A program made the position numbers and the translations under genes. This document shows positions 7,568-14,878 of a DNA stretch of 39,702 nucleotides, in pieces. The stretch is from JAHIVN01 sp018816645. Lineage in GTDB: Bacteria; Patescibacteriota; Dojkabacteria; JAHIVN01. The stretch is from NCBI GenBank assembly GCA_043816305.1, contig JBDRHZ010000048.1, positions 1-39,702 of the forward strand, in the 5' to 3' direction. A model generated the notes under the pieces. The model ran no database searches. It worked only from the letters and a program-made list of their open reading frames with translations, and was not told where the DNA came from. Position 1 is the stretch's first letter. Each line of letters starts with the position of its first letter.

Positions 7568-8274
7568 AAACTCGCGAATTCGATAAAACAATTGAAGATG
7601 TAAGTTATAAACAAAAATTGGACACTTATAAAAACCTCTCCGAGTTGATCAGATTACGATCGCATCAGGAATTGGCTTGTCGAAAGATGCTCATACCATA
7701 TTTTTACTTACTACTTGACATTGACTCGCGTTCGAAATATGAAAAGGCAGAAATTTTGTGGGAAAGACCTCAATTTAAAGGGAGATGTGATTTAATCATT
7801 AGGGTTAGCTGGACAAATAGACTGGGGAATACGGAACAAAAGGAATTTCTTTGGGAATTGAAATCTCAAAGAATGCCATTATTCAATTCAAAAAGTGAAA
7901 CAATGTTAATTCCTTCTAAGGGATTAATTGAAGCTGAAAATCAACTTATAAATTACTATGATGACCTGAAGAATGTTCCTGAATTTTCAAACCTTTCTTT
8001 AGGTGGAATTGTTATAGGAAATGATGATAATTTAGCTACTTTCAAAGATGCTCTCGAAGATGCCCAGAAATATAGATTAATTGAAGATGCAAGAAGAATA
8101 CGATATGAGTATTTTTATTCTAGATGTAAGGTCGAACTTTTGACATGGTCCGAGATTCTTTATCGTATTATCAAAGTAACAGGCAAGAAATTTACAAATC
8201 TTGTTCCAGCTCAATTACCTACTTTAGATACTGTAACTGATGTTAGCGAAGTGATTGGTAATTTTTTGAATTAG
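7564..8274 (+). CDS. Shedu-like (DUF4263-type) PD-(D/E)xK nuclease, putative anti-phage effector
   Basis: A 236-aa protein with a PD-(D/E)xK core: GRCDLIIR supplies the Asp (~residue 76), and FLWELKS gives the ExK (~98-100). A downstream helix with AENQLINYYDDL carries the Gln seen in Shedu-type nucleases. GGIVIGNDDN resembles the conserved 'IGR' strand, and VELLTWSEIL near the end matches the family's terminal 'TYDDLL' strand. Residues 1-70 form an all-helical N-terminal domain. Shedu proteins cut nucleic acid in phage defence; this one differs in having an overlapping partner gene upstream. Family call is by motif order; activity is inferred. Confidence 0.72.
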   Translation: MKTREFDKTIEDVSYKQKLDTYKNLSELIRLRSHQELACRKMLIPYFYLLLDIDSRSKYEKAEILWERPQFKGRCDLIIRVSWTNRLGNTEQKEFLWELKSQRMPLFNSKSETMLIPSKGLIEAENQLINYYDDLKNVPEFSNLSLGGIVIGNDDNLATFKDALEDAQKYRLIEDARRIRYEYFYSRCKVELLTWSEILYRIIKVTGKKFTNLVPAQLPTLDTVTDVSEVIGNFLN

Positions 8275-8391
8275 CAAGTAGCTGATCATAGAAAAAAGTT
8301 TTCCCTTTGTTAATTCTCCCCAAATCTCATCATAAATAGAAGAGATAGAAGACGATTTATAAAGAATGAGATTTTCCTATTGGTAATTAAG

Positions 8392-9012
8392 CTATCTGTA
8401 TTTCTCGTTCACATAAACGATTTTTTCATCTTCGACTATGAGGTACTGGGCCCAGCCAAAGTCAATATAGCCTGTATTTATGAAGTTATCTTCCGGGCGG
8501 AACTCAAAAAGATGACTGTGGCCGGTCACAAGGATACGGTCGCTACTCATTTCTCTTTGGGCGAAATTTCTAAACTTTACGTTTGAAAGTGTGCTTACTT
8601 TATAGAAATTGGGGCCTATAACTTCAGCAAAAGCATTTCCTAGCATCGCAAGGGGCGATGATTTCATAGACCTCACAATCTTGTGACCATGGGTGATCAC
8701 AAGCTGCTTATCAGGAGTATTTAAAATATATGACTTCACAGCACTATTTGAAAACAAAGTATGCCGATCATCAACATAATTCTCATCGTCATGGTTTCCT
8801 CCAATATACAGTGTGTTTTTTGATTTGAGCAGAGGGAAGAGATACTTCCACTTGGATTCAATGAAGTCACCGAAAGAACAGAAAAACCCATCCCAGAAAT
8901 CTCCGTTAATGATTACTCTATCCGCGTCTTGGATAATGCTTCTCAGCACTTTGAATTTCAATAGGTCAAATTGTGGTGTCAGATGAGTATCTGAGAATAT
9001 TACTGTTTTCAT
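8392..9012 (-). CDS. Calcineurin-like metallophosphoesterase
   Basis: A 206-aa enzyme with the complete binuclear metal site in order: FSDTH (~6-10), GDFWDG (~37-42), GNHDD (~72-76), THGHK (~107-111) and GHSH (~146-149). The GDFWD spelling is shared with the LpxH/YfcE-like group of small phosphoesterases. Without lipid A genes nearby, LpxH function is not proposed. A minus-strand TAGATT at 9018-9023 sits 5 nt before the ATG, another possible leaderless promoter. Monocistronic between the Shedu cassette (convergent) and miaB. Substrate unknown. Confidence 0.85.
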   Translation of the reverse strand: MKTVIFSDTHLTPQFDLLKFKVLRSIIQDADRVIINGDFWDGFFCSFGDFIESKWKYLFPLLKSKNTLYIGGNHDDENYVDDRHTLFSNSAVKSYILNTPDKQLVITHGHKIVRSMKSSPLAMLGNAFAEVIGPNFYKVSTLSNVKFRNFAQREMSSDRILVTGHSHLFEFRPEDNFINTGYIDFGWAQYLIVEDEKIVYVNEKYR

Positions 9013-9181
9013 AATGCAATCTAGTTTTAACAGAGTTTGAGAATAAATACAAGAAACCTTATTCCGGTTTTTGACCGAGAAACATTATATCTGAATTGAT
9101 AGGTATAATGCCAGTAGTAATTAGTGGAAGCAAATTTGTAGTTATTTATTGTTATTGAGTTTAGTTGCAAATACTTGGGGT

Positions 9182-10636
9182 TTAAATGTGCATTTGTGGT
9201 GCATTACCCTTGACAATTGAGCCAGACAGGCTCCAGCCTGAGGTCGATTTGACTACAACATTAACAAATTCTCCTGCTGCGACGACTGCTTTAGGGGAAA
9301 GTTTGATTCTGATGTCTTTAAAATTAAACGTCTTTCCGGAGGCAGTCTGCTCCTTCTTGTTGAATTTAGTTATTAGTGCTCGAGTGGTCATTCCGATATT
9401 TTCTTTATTTCTTTTTCGTGCAGAATCTTCCAAGACCTTATTTGCTTTCTTATCTCTTTGCCCCTTTTTACCCCACGAAACGGTATCTTCCATCAGACTT
9501 GAAGCAGTTCCCGTTCTTGAGCTGTACTTGTTTATGTAAGCCATATCAAGTTCAACTTTTCGGATTAGTTCCAAAGTTTCCTTGAAATCATTCGCTGTTT
9601 CTCTGGGAAAACCTACTATGATATCAGTTGAGAGCTTCAATCCGGGGATTTTCCCCCTGAGAGACTTCACTATTTCTACAAAGTCTTTCGCTGAATACCT
9701 TCTATTCATTTTTTTGAGAATTCTATCGCTTCCGGACTGCAAGGCTAGATTCAGATACGGCCTGATGTGATCATTTTCAGAATGAGGAACATTATTTCGT
9801 ATCGCTTTCAGTCCTGCATTTACTGATGAAGCAAAATATTCTATAAGTTTCTTCCCAAAATGCTTTGGATGAGAAGATAGAAATGAGAGCCAGTAGTTTC
9901 CCTCGATAGAGTCAATTTCTTTCAACAGGTCCGTGAATGTTTTAGGATATTTATTTTCAGGATTCTTCCAGCTGTTTACACTTTGTCCCAGCAGAAAGAT
10001 GTCTTTATAGCCTTTTGAGATCAGATCTTTCACTTCAGAAATAATTACTTTGGCTGGTCTATCTATTTGTTTGCCTCTGGCTTTCGGGACTATGCAATAC
10101 GTACAGAACTCATCACAGCCGGTGGATATCGGAATGAAAGCAGAAAATTCCGACCTGTAAGTTGGTTTAATAACTAAATAATTAGAGGGCTGTTTAATTG
10201 TGTGGTAGGGTAATTTCCCTGTAATTAATTCAGGAAGTTTTTGTATATCTTTTATTTGGAGAATTATATCTGCCCAGGGCATTCTTCTTTTTAGTGTTCG
10301 AATGTATTTCCTCTCATCTTCTGCTGTTTTCGGTATTGAATCGTCCCAGCTTCGTTTGCATAGACAGCCGGTGATGACCGTTATCGGTAATCGGTAATCC
10401 ATAATCCGTAAGCTATTAGCAGTCTTAAGTTCCCGGATGTTCTTTTTTAGTCCGAAGATGCGGTCTTCCGCAGACTGTCGGACAGAGCAGGTATTGAAAA
10501 TTATTACGTCAGCACTCTCCATTCTTTCTGCTTCCTTTAGTCCCGTTTCGATAAGAACTGTTACTACCCTTTCACTGTCAGAATGATTCATCTGGCAGCC
10601 GTAAGTTTTTATGTAGAATGTTTTGAGTTTCGACAT
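9182..10636 (-). CDS. miaB: MiaB-type tRNA methylthiotransferase
   Basis: Radical SAM enzyme that adds a methylthio group to isopentenyl-A37 of tRNA. The UPF0004 domain has cluster Cys in TYGCQMN (C14), FNTCSVR (C50) and TGC (C91). The radical SAM motif CDEFCTYC gives C174, C178 and C181. LALQSGSDRILKKMNR is conserved, and a TRAM-like RNA-binding domain closes the protein. At 484 aa it is longer than usual (~440). Two extra segments stand out: residues ~72-84, encoded by word-like repeat sequence, and ~20-25 residues before LALQSG. A TATAAT (10644-10649) 7 nt before ATG suggests a leaderless transcript. MiaB is distinguished from related MtaB/RimO by overall motif spelling. Confidence 0.88.
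   Translation of the reverse strand: MSKLKTFYIKTYGCQMNHSDSERVVTVLIETGLKEAERMESADVIIFNTCSVRQSAEDRIFGLKKNIRELKTANSLRIMDYRLPITVITGCLCKRSWDDSIPKTAEDERKYIRTLKRRMPWADIILQIKDIQKLPELITGKLPYHTIKQPSNYLVIKPTYRSEFSAFIPISTGCDEFCTYCIVPKARGKQIDRPAKVIISEVKDLISKGYKDIFLLGQSVNSWKNPENKYPKTFTDLLKEIDSIEGNYWLSFLSSHPKHFGKKLIEYFASSVNAGLKAIRNNVPHSENDHIRPYLNLALQSGSDRILKKMNRRYSAKDFVEIVKSLRGKIPGLKLSTDIIVGFPRETANDFKETLELIRKVELDMAYINKYSSRTGTASSLMEDTVSWGKKGQRDKKANKVLEDSARKRNKENIGMTTRALITKFNKKEQTASGKTFNFKDIRIKLSPKAVVAAGEFVNVVVKSTSGWSLSGSIVKGNAPQMHI
10377..10424. repeat. Word-like repeat sequence embedded in miaB
   Basis: On the minus strand this segment reads as GATTA/GGATTA/ACCGATTACCG-style repeated words, the kind usually found between genes in such genomes. 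It encodes a run (about residues 72-84) not expected before the conserved VITGC of MiaB. The reading frame is kept. Confidence 0.5.
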
Positions 10637-10828
10637 GCCTATAATTATAACAGATGGCCAAGGTTTTGGGCATTAGATGTTAACCGTTTCAAAATATAAT
10701 TTTTGGTGATTAGATGATTTAGGGTCTAAGTCTTTAAGATTCAAACCTAGGGGCTTGAACCAGCATTAAATAGTTGGAAGGCAGGTGAGGGCGATTGAAC
10801 CAGCTTCGGTGTTTGAGGGGTTGCCATT
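10637..10828. other. Intergenic gap with two TGAACCAGC repeats
   Basis: Contains the 9-mer TGAACCAGC at 10756-10764 and 10796-10804, 40 nt apart. The same word occurs three times near 39346-39399 (once inverted) and as TGAACCCGC at 14797 and 24685. The miaB promoter sits at the left edge. No gene is seen. Confidence 0.55.
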
Positions 10829-12442
10829 CTAAATTCTGCTTTTTCTCTTTTTCCTGAAGATGTTATAGCTGACGCCTGAAGTGATAATAACTATCGGAAT
10901 TAGCGATATGTTAGCAGCTTTTACAAGTGTCTTTTGATCTTCTGAGATTACTTTCAATGTTCGAGTGACCACGTTCTTTGACCTTATAGCGATCAGTTCA
11001 TTTGAGTTTGAAAGCCATTCCACAAGATTTGCAAAAAATATTATGTTTTGTTCCGAGCCCTGAACGAAGTCATCAACGATGAAGTCGCTGTCTCCGATTA
11101 CTACAATTTTTCCATCTGTTATCTCATTCACACGTTGATCTTTTTCAGTTCTGGCATCCTCCGCGTCTCCCCCTAACTTAGGGATCTTTTTATCTTTATA
11201 TGCACTTACCTGTTTACCTTCAACCAGAAGTACCAGGTTGTACTGCTGCTGATCGCCAGTTATAAACATTTGTGAAGGATCTATGGAAATCATTTCTCCT
11301 GTTTTGGTCCAAGCCTTATTTGTCGTTTTTATGAGAGAAGTAATGCTTTGCTCTTCATTCGTTTTATTTTCGCTAACTGAACCTGGCCAGAAAAAGACAA
11401 GAGAGTCAATGTAACTGAGAGTCGGATGTCCGGCTGAAAGATTTTCCTCTTGTGTTTGAACCCAAAAAGGATAAACAAAGAGGCCCTGGAGAGGAAGATA
11501 TGATTCGTCGAGCAGCATAGCATCATTAACTTTCACGCCGTAGTTTGAAATGAAATCAGCAAAGTTGCTTTGAGTCAGAGAAACGCTCATGCCATCTCCA
11601 CCGCCCATTACATACTGATCGGCAAGGTACACTACTCTTCCTCCCCGTAAGATGTACTGATCTATCTCGAAGAGGTCTCTCTTTGAGAATTCTTCTGTTG
11701 GGCCGGCAATGACGAGAACTTTGACCTCTTCCGGACTTATCGGCTTGCCGTCTTCTAGGCTTATCGTTTGTATATCAAACTGTGTCTCAAGCACCTTTGT
11801 CACCTGGCTGTAGTCCGTATACGAGCTCTTCTCTCCATGTCCTGAGAGAAATGCGATCTTCAATTTGTTCTCATGGGTCATTTTATAGATTCTGGATGAA
11901 ATTTCGTACTCAAGGTTTTGGATATTTTTCTCAGTAATGAGTTCTATTGCCTCAGTCTGATCTTTATAGCTTATAGCAGCTCCAAGGAAGCCATTTGCGA
12001 TTTCATATTTATCTTCCGAAAATTCCTGATACTGAACTTCAGGTACTCCAGCTTCTGTTGCTTCAGATTTGAAGTTTTCGTCATCTGGATTCTTTATCTC
12101 CAGCAGTACCTTTCCATTTGAGTATCTGACATATTCTTGAAATGTATCGATCATATCCTGTCTGACAGAGATAAGATCTGGAGGAACATTTGCAGAGTAG
12201 AAGGCCTTGATCGTAATCTGCTCCTCAAGATTTGAAAGAATGTTTTTTGTCTCTTTCGAGAGTGTATAAACTTTGGTTTCAGTAAGATCAATTCTCAGGA
12301 AGTATTTCTGAGATATCAGGTTGATTCCGATCAGTGCGACAAAAAGAACAAATATCTGGATAAGAGTATTTGAACCGAGATCTATGAAAGTTCTTGTTAT
12401 ATTATTTGTATTTAATTTTGGTTTTTTGATCTTAACTTCCAT
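10829..12442 (-). CDS. GldG-family ABC transporter auxiliary/substrate-binding membrane protein
   Basis: A 537-aa protein with an N-terminal membrane anchor (~30-50), a large extracytoplasmic region, and a C-terminal TM (~505-525) followed by a basic tail (RKKRKSR). The start of the outer region (RIDLTETKVYTLS, then KAFYSANVPPDL) is characteristic of the GldG/ABC_transp_aux family. AFLSGHGEKSSY (~199) matches the conserved 'GHGE' segment. In Bacteroidota GldG works with GldA and GldF; elsewhere homologues are ABC exporter components of unknown cargo. It is the last gene of a gldA-gldF-gldG-like operon, 24 nt after the permease. Confidence 0.83.
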   Translation of the reverse strand: MEVKIKKPKLNTNNITRTFIDLGSNTLIQIFVLFVALIGINLISQKYFLRIDLTETKVYTLSKETKNILSNLEEQITIKAFYSANVPPDLISVRQDMIDTFQEYVRYSNGKVLLEIKNPDDENFKSEATEAGVPEVQYQEFSEDKYEIANGFLGAAISYKDQTEAIELITEKNIQNLEYEISSRIYKMTHENKLKIAFLSGHGEKSSYTDYSQVTKVLETQFDIQTISLEDGKPISPEEVKVLVIAGPTEEFSKRDLFEIDQYILRGGRVVYLADQYVMGGGDGMSVSLTQSNFADFISNYGVKVNDAMLLDESYLPLQGLFVYPFWVQTQEENLSAGHPTLSYIDSLVFFWPGSVSENKTNEEQSITSLIKTTNKAWTKTGEMISIDPSQMFITGDQQQYNLVLLVEGKQVSAYKDKKIPKLGGDAEDARTEKDQRVNEITDGKIVVIGDSDFIVDDFVQGSEQNIIFFANLVEWLSNSNELIAIRSKNVVTRTLKVISEDQKTLVKAANISLIPIVIITSGVSYNIFRKKRKSRI

Positions 12443-12466
12443 TTGTATATTTCTAGACCGAAAGGC

Positions 12467-13189
12467 TTATGAGCCCTTTCTTCTAATCCGCTCAAAACTC
12501 TTGTTGATAAAATAAAACAGAATAATAATGATCGATAAGTAGTATAAGATATCTCTTGAGTCTATGACGCCCCTAGCGACGCTTCGGAAATGTGCACCCA
12601 GTCCCAGTGCTTCAAAAATGCTTCTCAGAGAGATTGGCACAACTTGGAGAAACTGAGGTTCGCCGAAAAGATATAGAACGGCAATTATCATGGCTGAAAG
12701 GATAAAGGCGACGATTTGATTTTGAGTATTTATAGAAATAAACTGTCCAATTGTTACGTAACTGGCCGATATCAGGATCAAGCCTATGTATCCTGCAACT
12801 ATTACTCCGTTGTCAGGACTTCCCAGAAGATTCAAGGTTAAAGGGATGGGAAAGGTAAGAAGAATCAGGAAAACAACAAATAGAAGGCAGGAAATAAACT
12901 TCGAGAGGATCAATTCTACTTTGGAAACTGGAAGTGTAGATATGATCTCGAGAGTTCCTTCTCTTTTCTCCTCAGCCCAACTTCTCATAGTTAGTGAGGG
13001 GATGACAATTATTAGAATACTAGGTACTATTTCGAAAAAAGGCCTGATATTCGCTTGATTATTTAGAAAAAGATCTTTTGCAAAGAGTATCCCTACGACT
13101 ACTACAAATACAGCGATTACAACATATGCGATTGGCGAGATGAAATAGTCCTTGAGCTCTTTGATTGTTATATTGATGACATTTTTCAT
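12467..13189 (-). CDS. GldF-like ABC-2 permease
   Basis: A 240-aa permease with six hydrophobic segments and the family's N-terminal sequence (NITIKELKDYFISPIAYVV). After the first TM pair comes SLTMRSWAEEKREGTLEII, the conserved cytoplasmic coupling helix of ABC-2/GldF permeases. It starts 1 nt after the ATPase gene's stop region and ends 24 nt before the GldG-like gene, so all three are co-translated. Likely forms the membrane channel of an exporter; cargo unknown. Confidence 0.85.
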   Translation of the reverse strand: MKNVINITIKELKDYFISPIAYVVIAVFVVVVGILFAKDLFLNNQANIRPFFEIVPSILIIVIPSLTMRSWAEEKREGTLEIISTLPVSKVELILSKFISCLLFVVFLILLTFPIPLTLNLLGSPDNGVIVAGYIGLILISASYVTIGQFISINTQNQIVAFILSAMIIAVLYLFGEPQFLQVVPISLRSIFEALGLGAHFRSVARGVIDSRDILYYLSIIIILFYFINKSFERIRRKGS

Positions 13190-13190
13190 G

Positions 13191-14111
13191 TTACTTTGTT
13201 AGTTCTTTAAATAATTCTTCAAGACCCTGCGACTGCGAGTGAAGCTCTATAAGGTGCCATCTATTCTTCGAAATAGCCTTAAAAATCTCGAGTGAAGTTT
13301 CCTCAGGGTTAGAGCAGGTAATCGCATACTCTGAAAACTTTGCTCTATCTTTTGACTTTCTGTCAACAGCAAATACTGTTTTGACCTTTTTCAATTCTTG
13401 ATTAAGCTTGGTAATAGGGGCGTCAGTTCTCAGAGTTACAAGACTGTTTTTGAAATGCTTCAAGATGAGCTTGTCACTGTTTCCCTGAGCAACGATCTTC
13501 CCTCTGTTGATAATTATGACATTGTTTGCGATCTGCCGAACTTCAGATAGAACATGTGAGCTGAAGATGATAGTCTTGTCTTTTGCAATTTCCTTTATGA
13601 GCTTCAATATTTCCTCTTTCTGGTTTGGATCCAGTCCTTCGGTAGGCTCATCCATGATGAGAAACTTTGGATTCCCGATCAGAGTCTTTGCAAAGCCGAC
13701 GCGCTGCTTGAAACCTTTTGACAACGTATCGATTGTTTTGGTCATCACTGACTCCAGTCCGCACTTATCTGCAATCTCTTTCAGCTCTTTTAAGTCATAT
13801 GCATTCTTGATCTTTGCAGTATAAGTCAGAAATTCATCAACTCTAAGATTCCCGTATAGTGGATTTTCTTCTGGCAGATAGCCTATGCTTCCTAAGATCT
13901 CTTTAGAATTTGGTTCCAGTGACTTATCATTGTAAGTTATTTCTCCGGAATCAGGTATCATGTAGCCGGTAAGGATACGAAGTGTAGTAGTTTTTCCAGC
14001 TCCGTTTGGGCCGAGAAAGCCGGTAATGTCACCTTGCTTTATCTCAAAAGAGACATCATCAAGTGCTTTTACGTTGTCATATGTTTTGGTTAGGCCAGTG
14101 GCTTTTAGCAT
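13191..14111 (-). CDS. GldA-like ABC transporter ATP-binding protein
   Basis: A 306-aa ATPase. Walker A GPNGAGKTT (~34-42), Q-loop region GYLPEENPLY, signature LSKGFKQRVG (~132-141), Walker B FLIMDEPTEGLDP (~151-163), and switch His in SSHVLSEV. A C-terminal domain of ~85 residues follows, as in multidrug/GldA-type ATPases. First gene of the operon with the GldF- and GldG-like genes. No strong leader signal was found, only a weak TAGCTA 7 nt before the ATG. Confidence 0.9.
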   Translation of the reverse strand: MLKATGLTKTYDNVKALDDVSFEIKQGDITGFLGPNGAGKTTTLRILTGYMIPDSGEITYNDKSLEPNSKEILGSIGYLPEENPLYGNLRVDEFLTYTAKIKNAYDLKELKEIADKCGLESVMTKTIDTLSKGFKQRVGFAKTLIGNPKFLIMDEPTEGLDPNQKEEILKLIKEIAKDKTIIFSSHVLSEVRQIANNVIIINRGKIVAQGNSDKLILKHFKNSLVTLRTDAPITKLNQELKKVKTVFAVDRKSKDRAKFSEYAITCSNPEETSLEIFKAISKNRWHLIELHSQSQGLEELFKELTK

Positions 14112-14269
14112 TAGCGAGTAGCTATTTGTTAATTTATTATTCGGCTAAGGTTTTCTGTGTTTTAATCCTCCGGGGCAGTTTACTTCACGCCTGAATGATA
14201 GATCAAAAATTTGGAAAGGTCAAGGGGGAGGGAGCAGCTATACAATTGTAGAACTATTATAAGACATTG

Positions 14270-14298
14270 TTCATAAGTGGTGCATTTGTTGTTATAAT
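14270..14298 (+). promoter_or_regulatory. Leaderless promoter of ybeY
   Basis: TTCATA (14270-14275), 17-nt spacer, TATAAT (14293-14298), 6 nt to ATG 14305. Confidence 0.65.
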
Positions 14299-14304
14299 AA
14301 TTTC

Positions 14305-14799
14305 ATGAAGATAAAAGTGTTCAATGAGACAAAAAGAAATGTTGACAAGGAACTGATTGGTAGGATTGAAGAGATTTTTACTGACGGAGATATCTTTAGG
14401 GAGACTGAGAATTGTCTGAAGGAAGCCTTTGTAAATATAATACTCTTGACTGAGTTAGGAATTGTCGGTGTTAATCGGGAGGTATTTGGAAAAAGTAATC
14501 AAACTGATGTGATTTCGGTCAATAGTGATAGAAGAAAGCCTGCCTGCGCAGGCAGGCAAACAGCAAAAAGCAAAAAGATACTTGTCGGGGAAATTTACAT
14601 TTGTCCTGATGTTATTGAGAAGAATGCAAAGCAATTTGGATCAACTTACAGGGAGGAATTTGCAAGAGTCGTAATTCATGGTATCTTGCATCTGGCTGGT
14701 TTTGATCATAAGAAAGCGTTTGGAGAATCGGAGGAGAAGATGTTTGAAGTTCAGGAGAGATTGGTGAGTGAAGTAGTAGGTTTAAGCACAGAGGTTTGA
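14305..14799 (+). CDS. ybeY: YbeY endoribonuclease / rRNA maturation factor
   Basis: Single-strand-specific endoribonuclease for 16S rRNA 3' maturation and ribosome quality control. The metal-binding motif HGILHLAGFDH (HxxxHxxxxxH, ~residues 130-140) is complete and LVGEIYIC is the conserved strand before it. At 164 aa it is slightly long: residues ~74-90 are an insertion between VISVN and LVGEI, encoded by a copy of the 20-nt GCCTGCC palindrome plus AAACAGC words. The expected spacing (TDVxSF ... xLGDIxI) has no such segment. The frame stays open, so the protein is probably functional with an enlarged loop. Leaderless start. Confidence 0.93.
   Translation: MKIKVFNETKRNVDKELIGRIEEIFTDGDIFRETENCLKEAFVNIILLTELGIVGVNREVFGKSNQTDVISVNSDRRKPACAGRQTAKSKKILVGEIYICPDVIEKNAKQFGSTYREEFARVVIHGILHLAGFDHKKAFGESEEKMFEVQERLVSEVVGLSTEV
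14538..14557. repeat. REP-like perfect 20-nt palindrome, copy 2 (inside ybeY)
   Basis: Same 20-nt palindrome as 158-177 with the same 3' flank AAACAGC. It adds codons for a KPACAGRQ-like stretch in a surface loop of YbeY without breaking the frame. Confidence 0.8.
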
Positions 14800-14852
14800 A
14801 CCCGCTGATAGTGATTGCTCAGACACAGAGGTCTGGGTCAACGGGTCTGAGC
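14797..14852. repeat. TGAACCCGC repeat and hairpin after ybeY
   Basis: TGAACCCGC (14797-14805) includes the ybeY stop codon. GCTCAGAC (14817-14824) and GTCTGAGC (14845-14852) form perfect 8-bp arms. There is no T run, so it may be an RNA-stabilising hairpin or a repeat element rather than a terminator. Confidence 0.5.
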
Positions 14853-14878
14853 CAACTGAATAATTTTGACACGTTAAC

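Noticed and set aside
6828..8391. Site-specific integrated element with tRNA-Gln as attachment site
   Set aside because: No integrase gene and no second copy of the tRNA 3' end was found downstream of the cassette.
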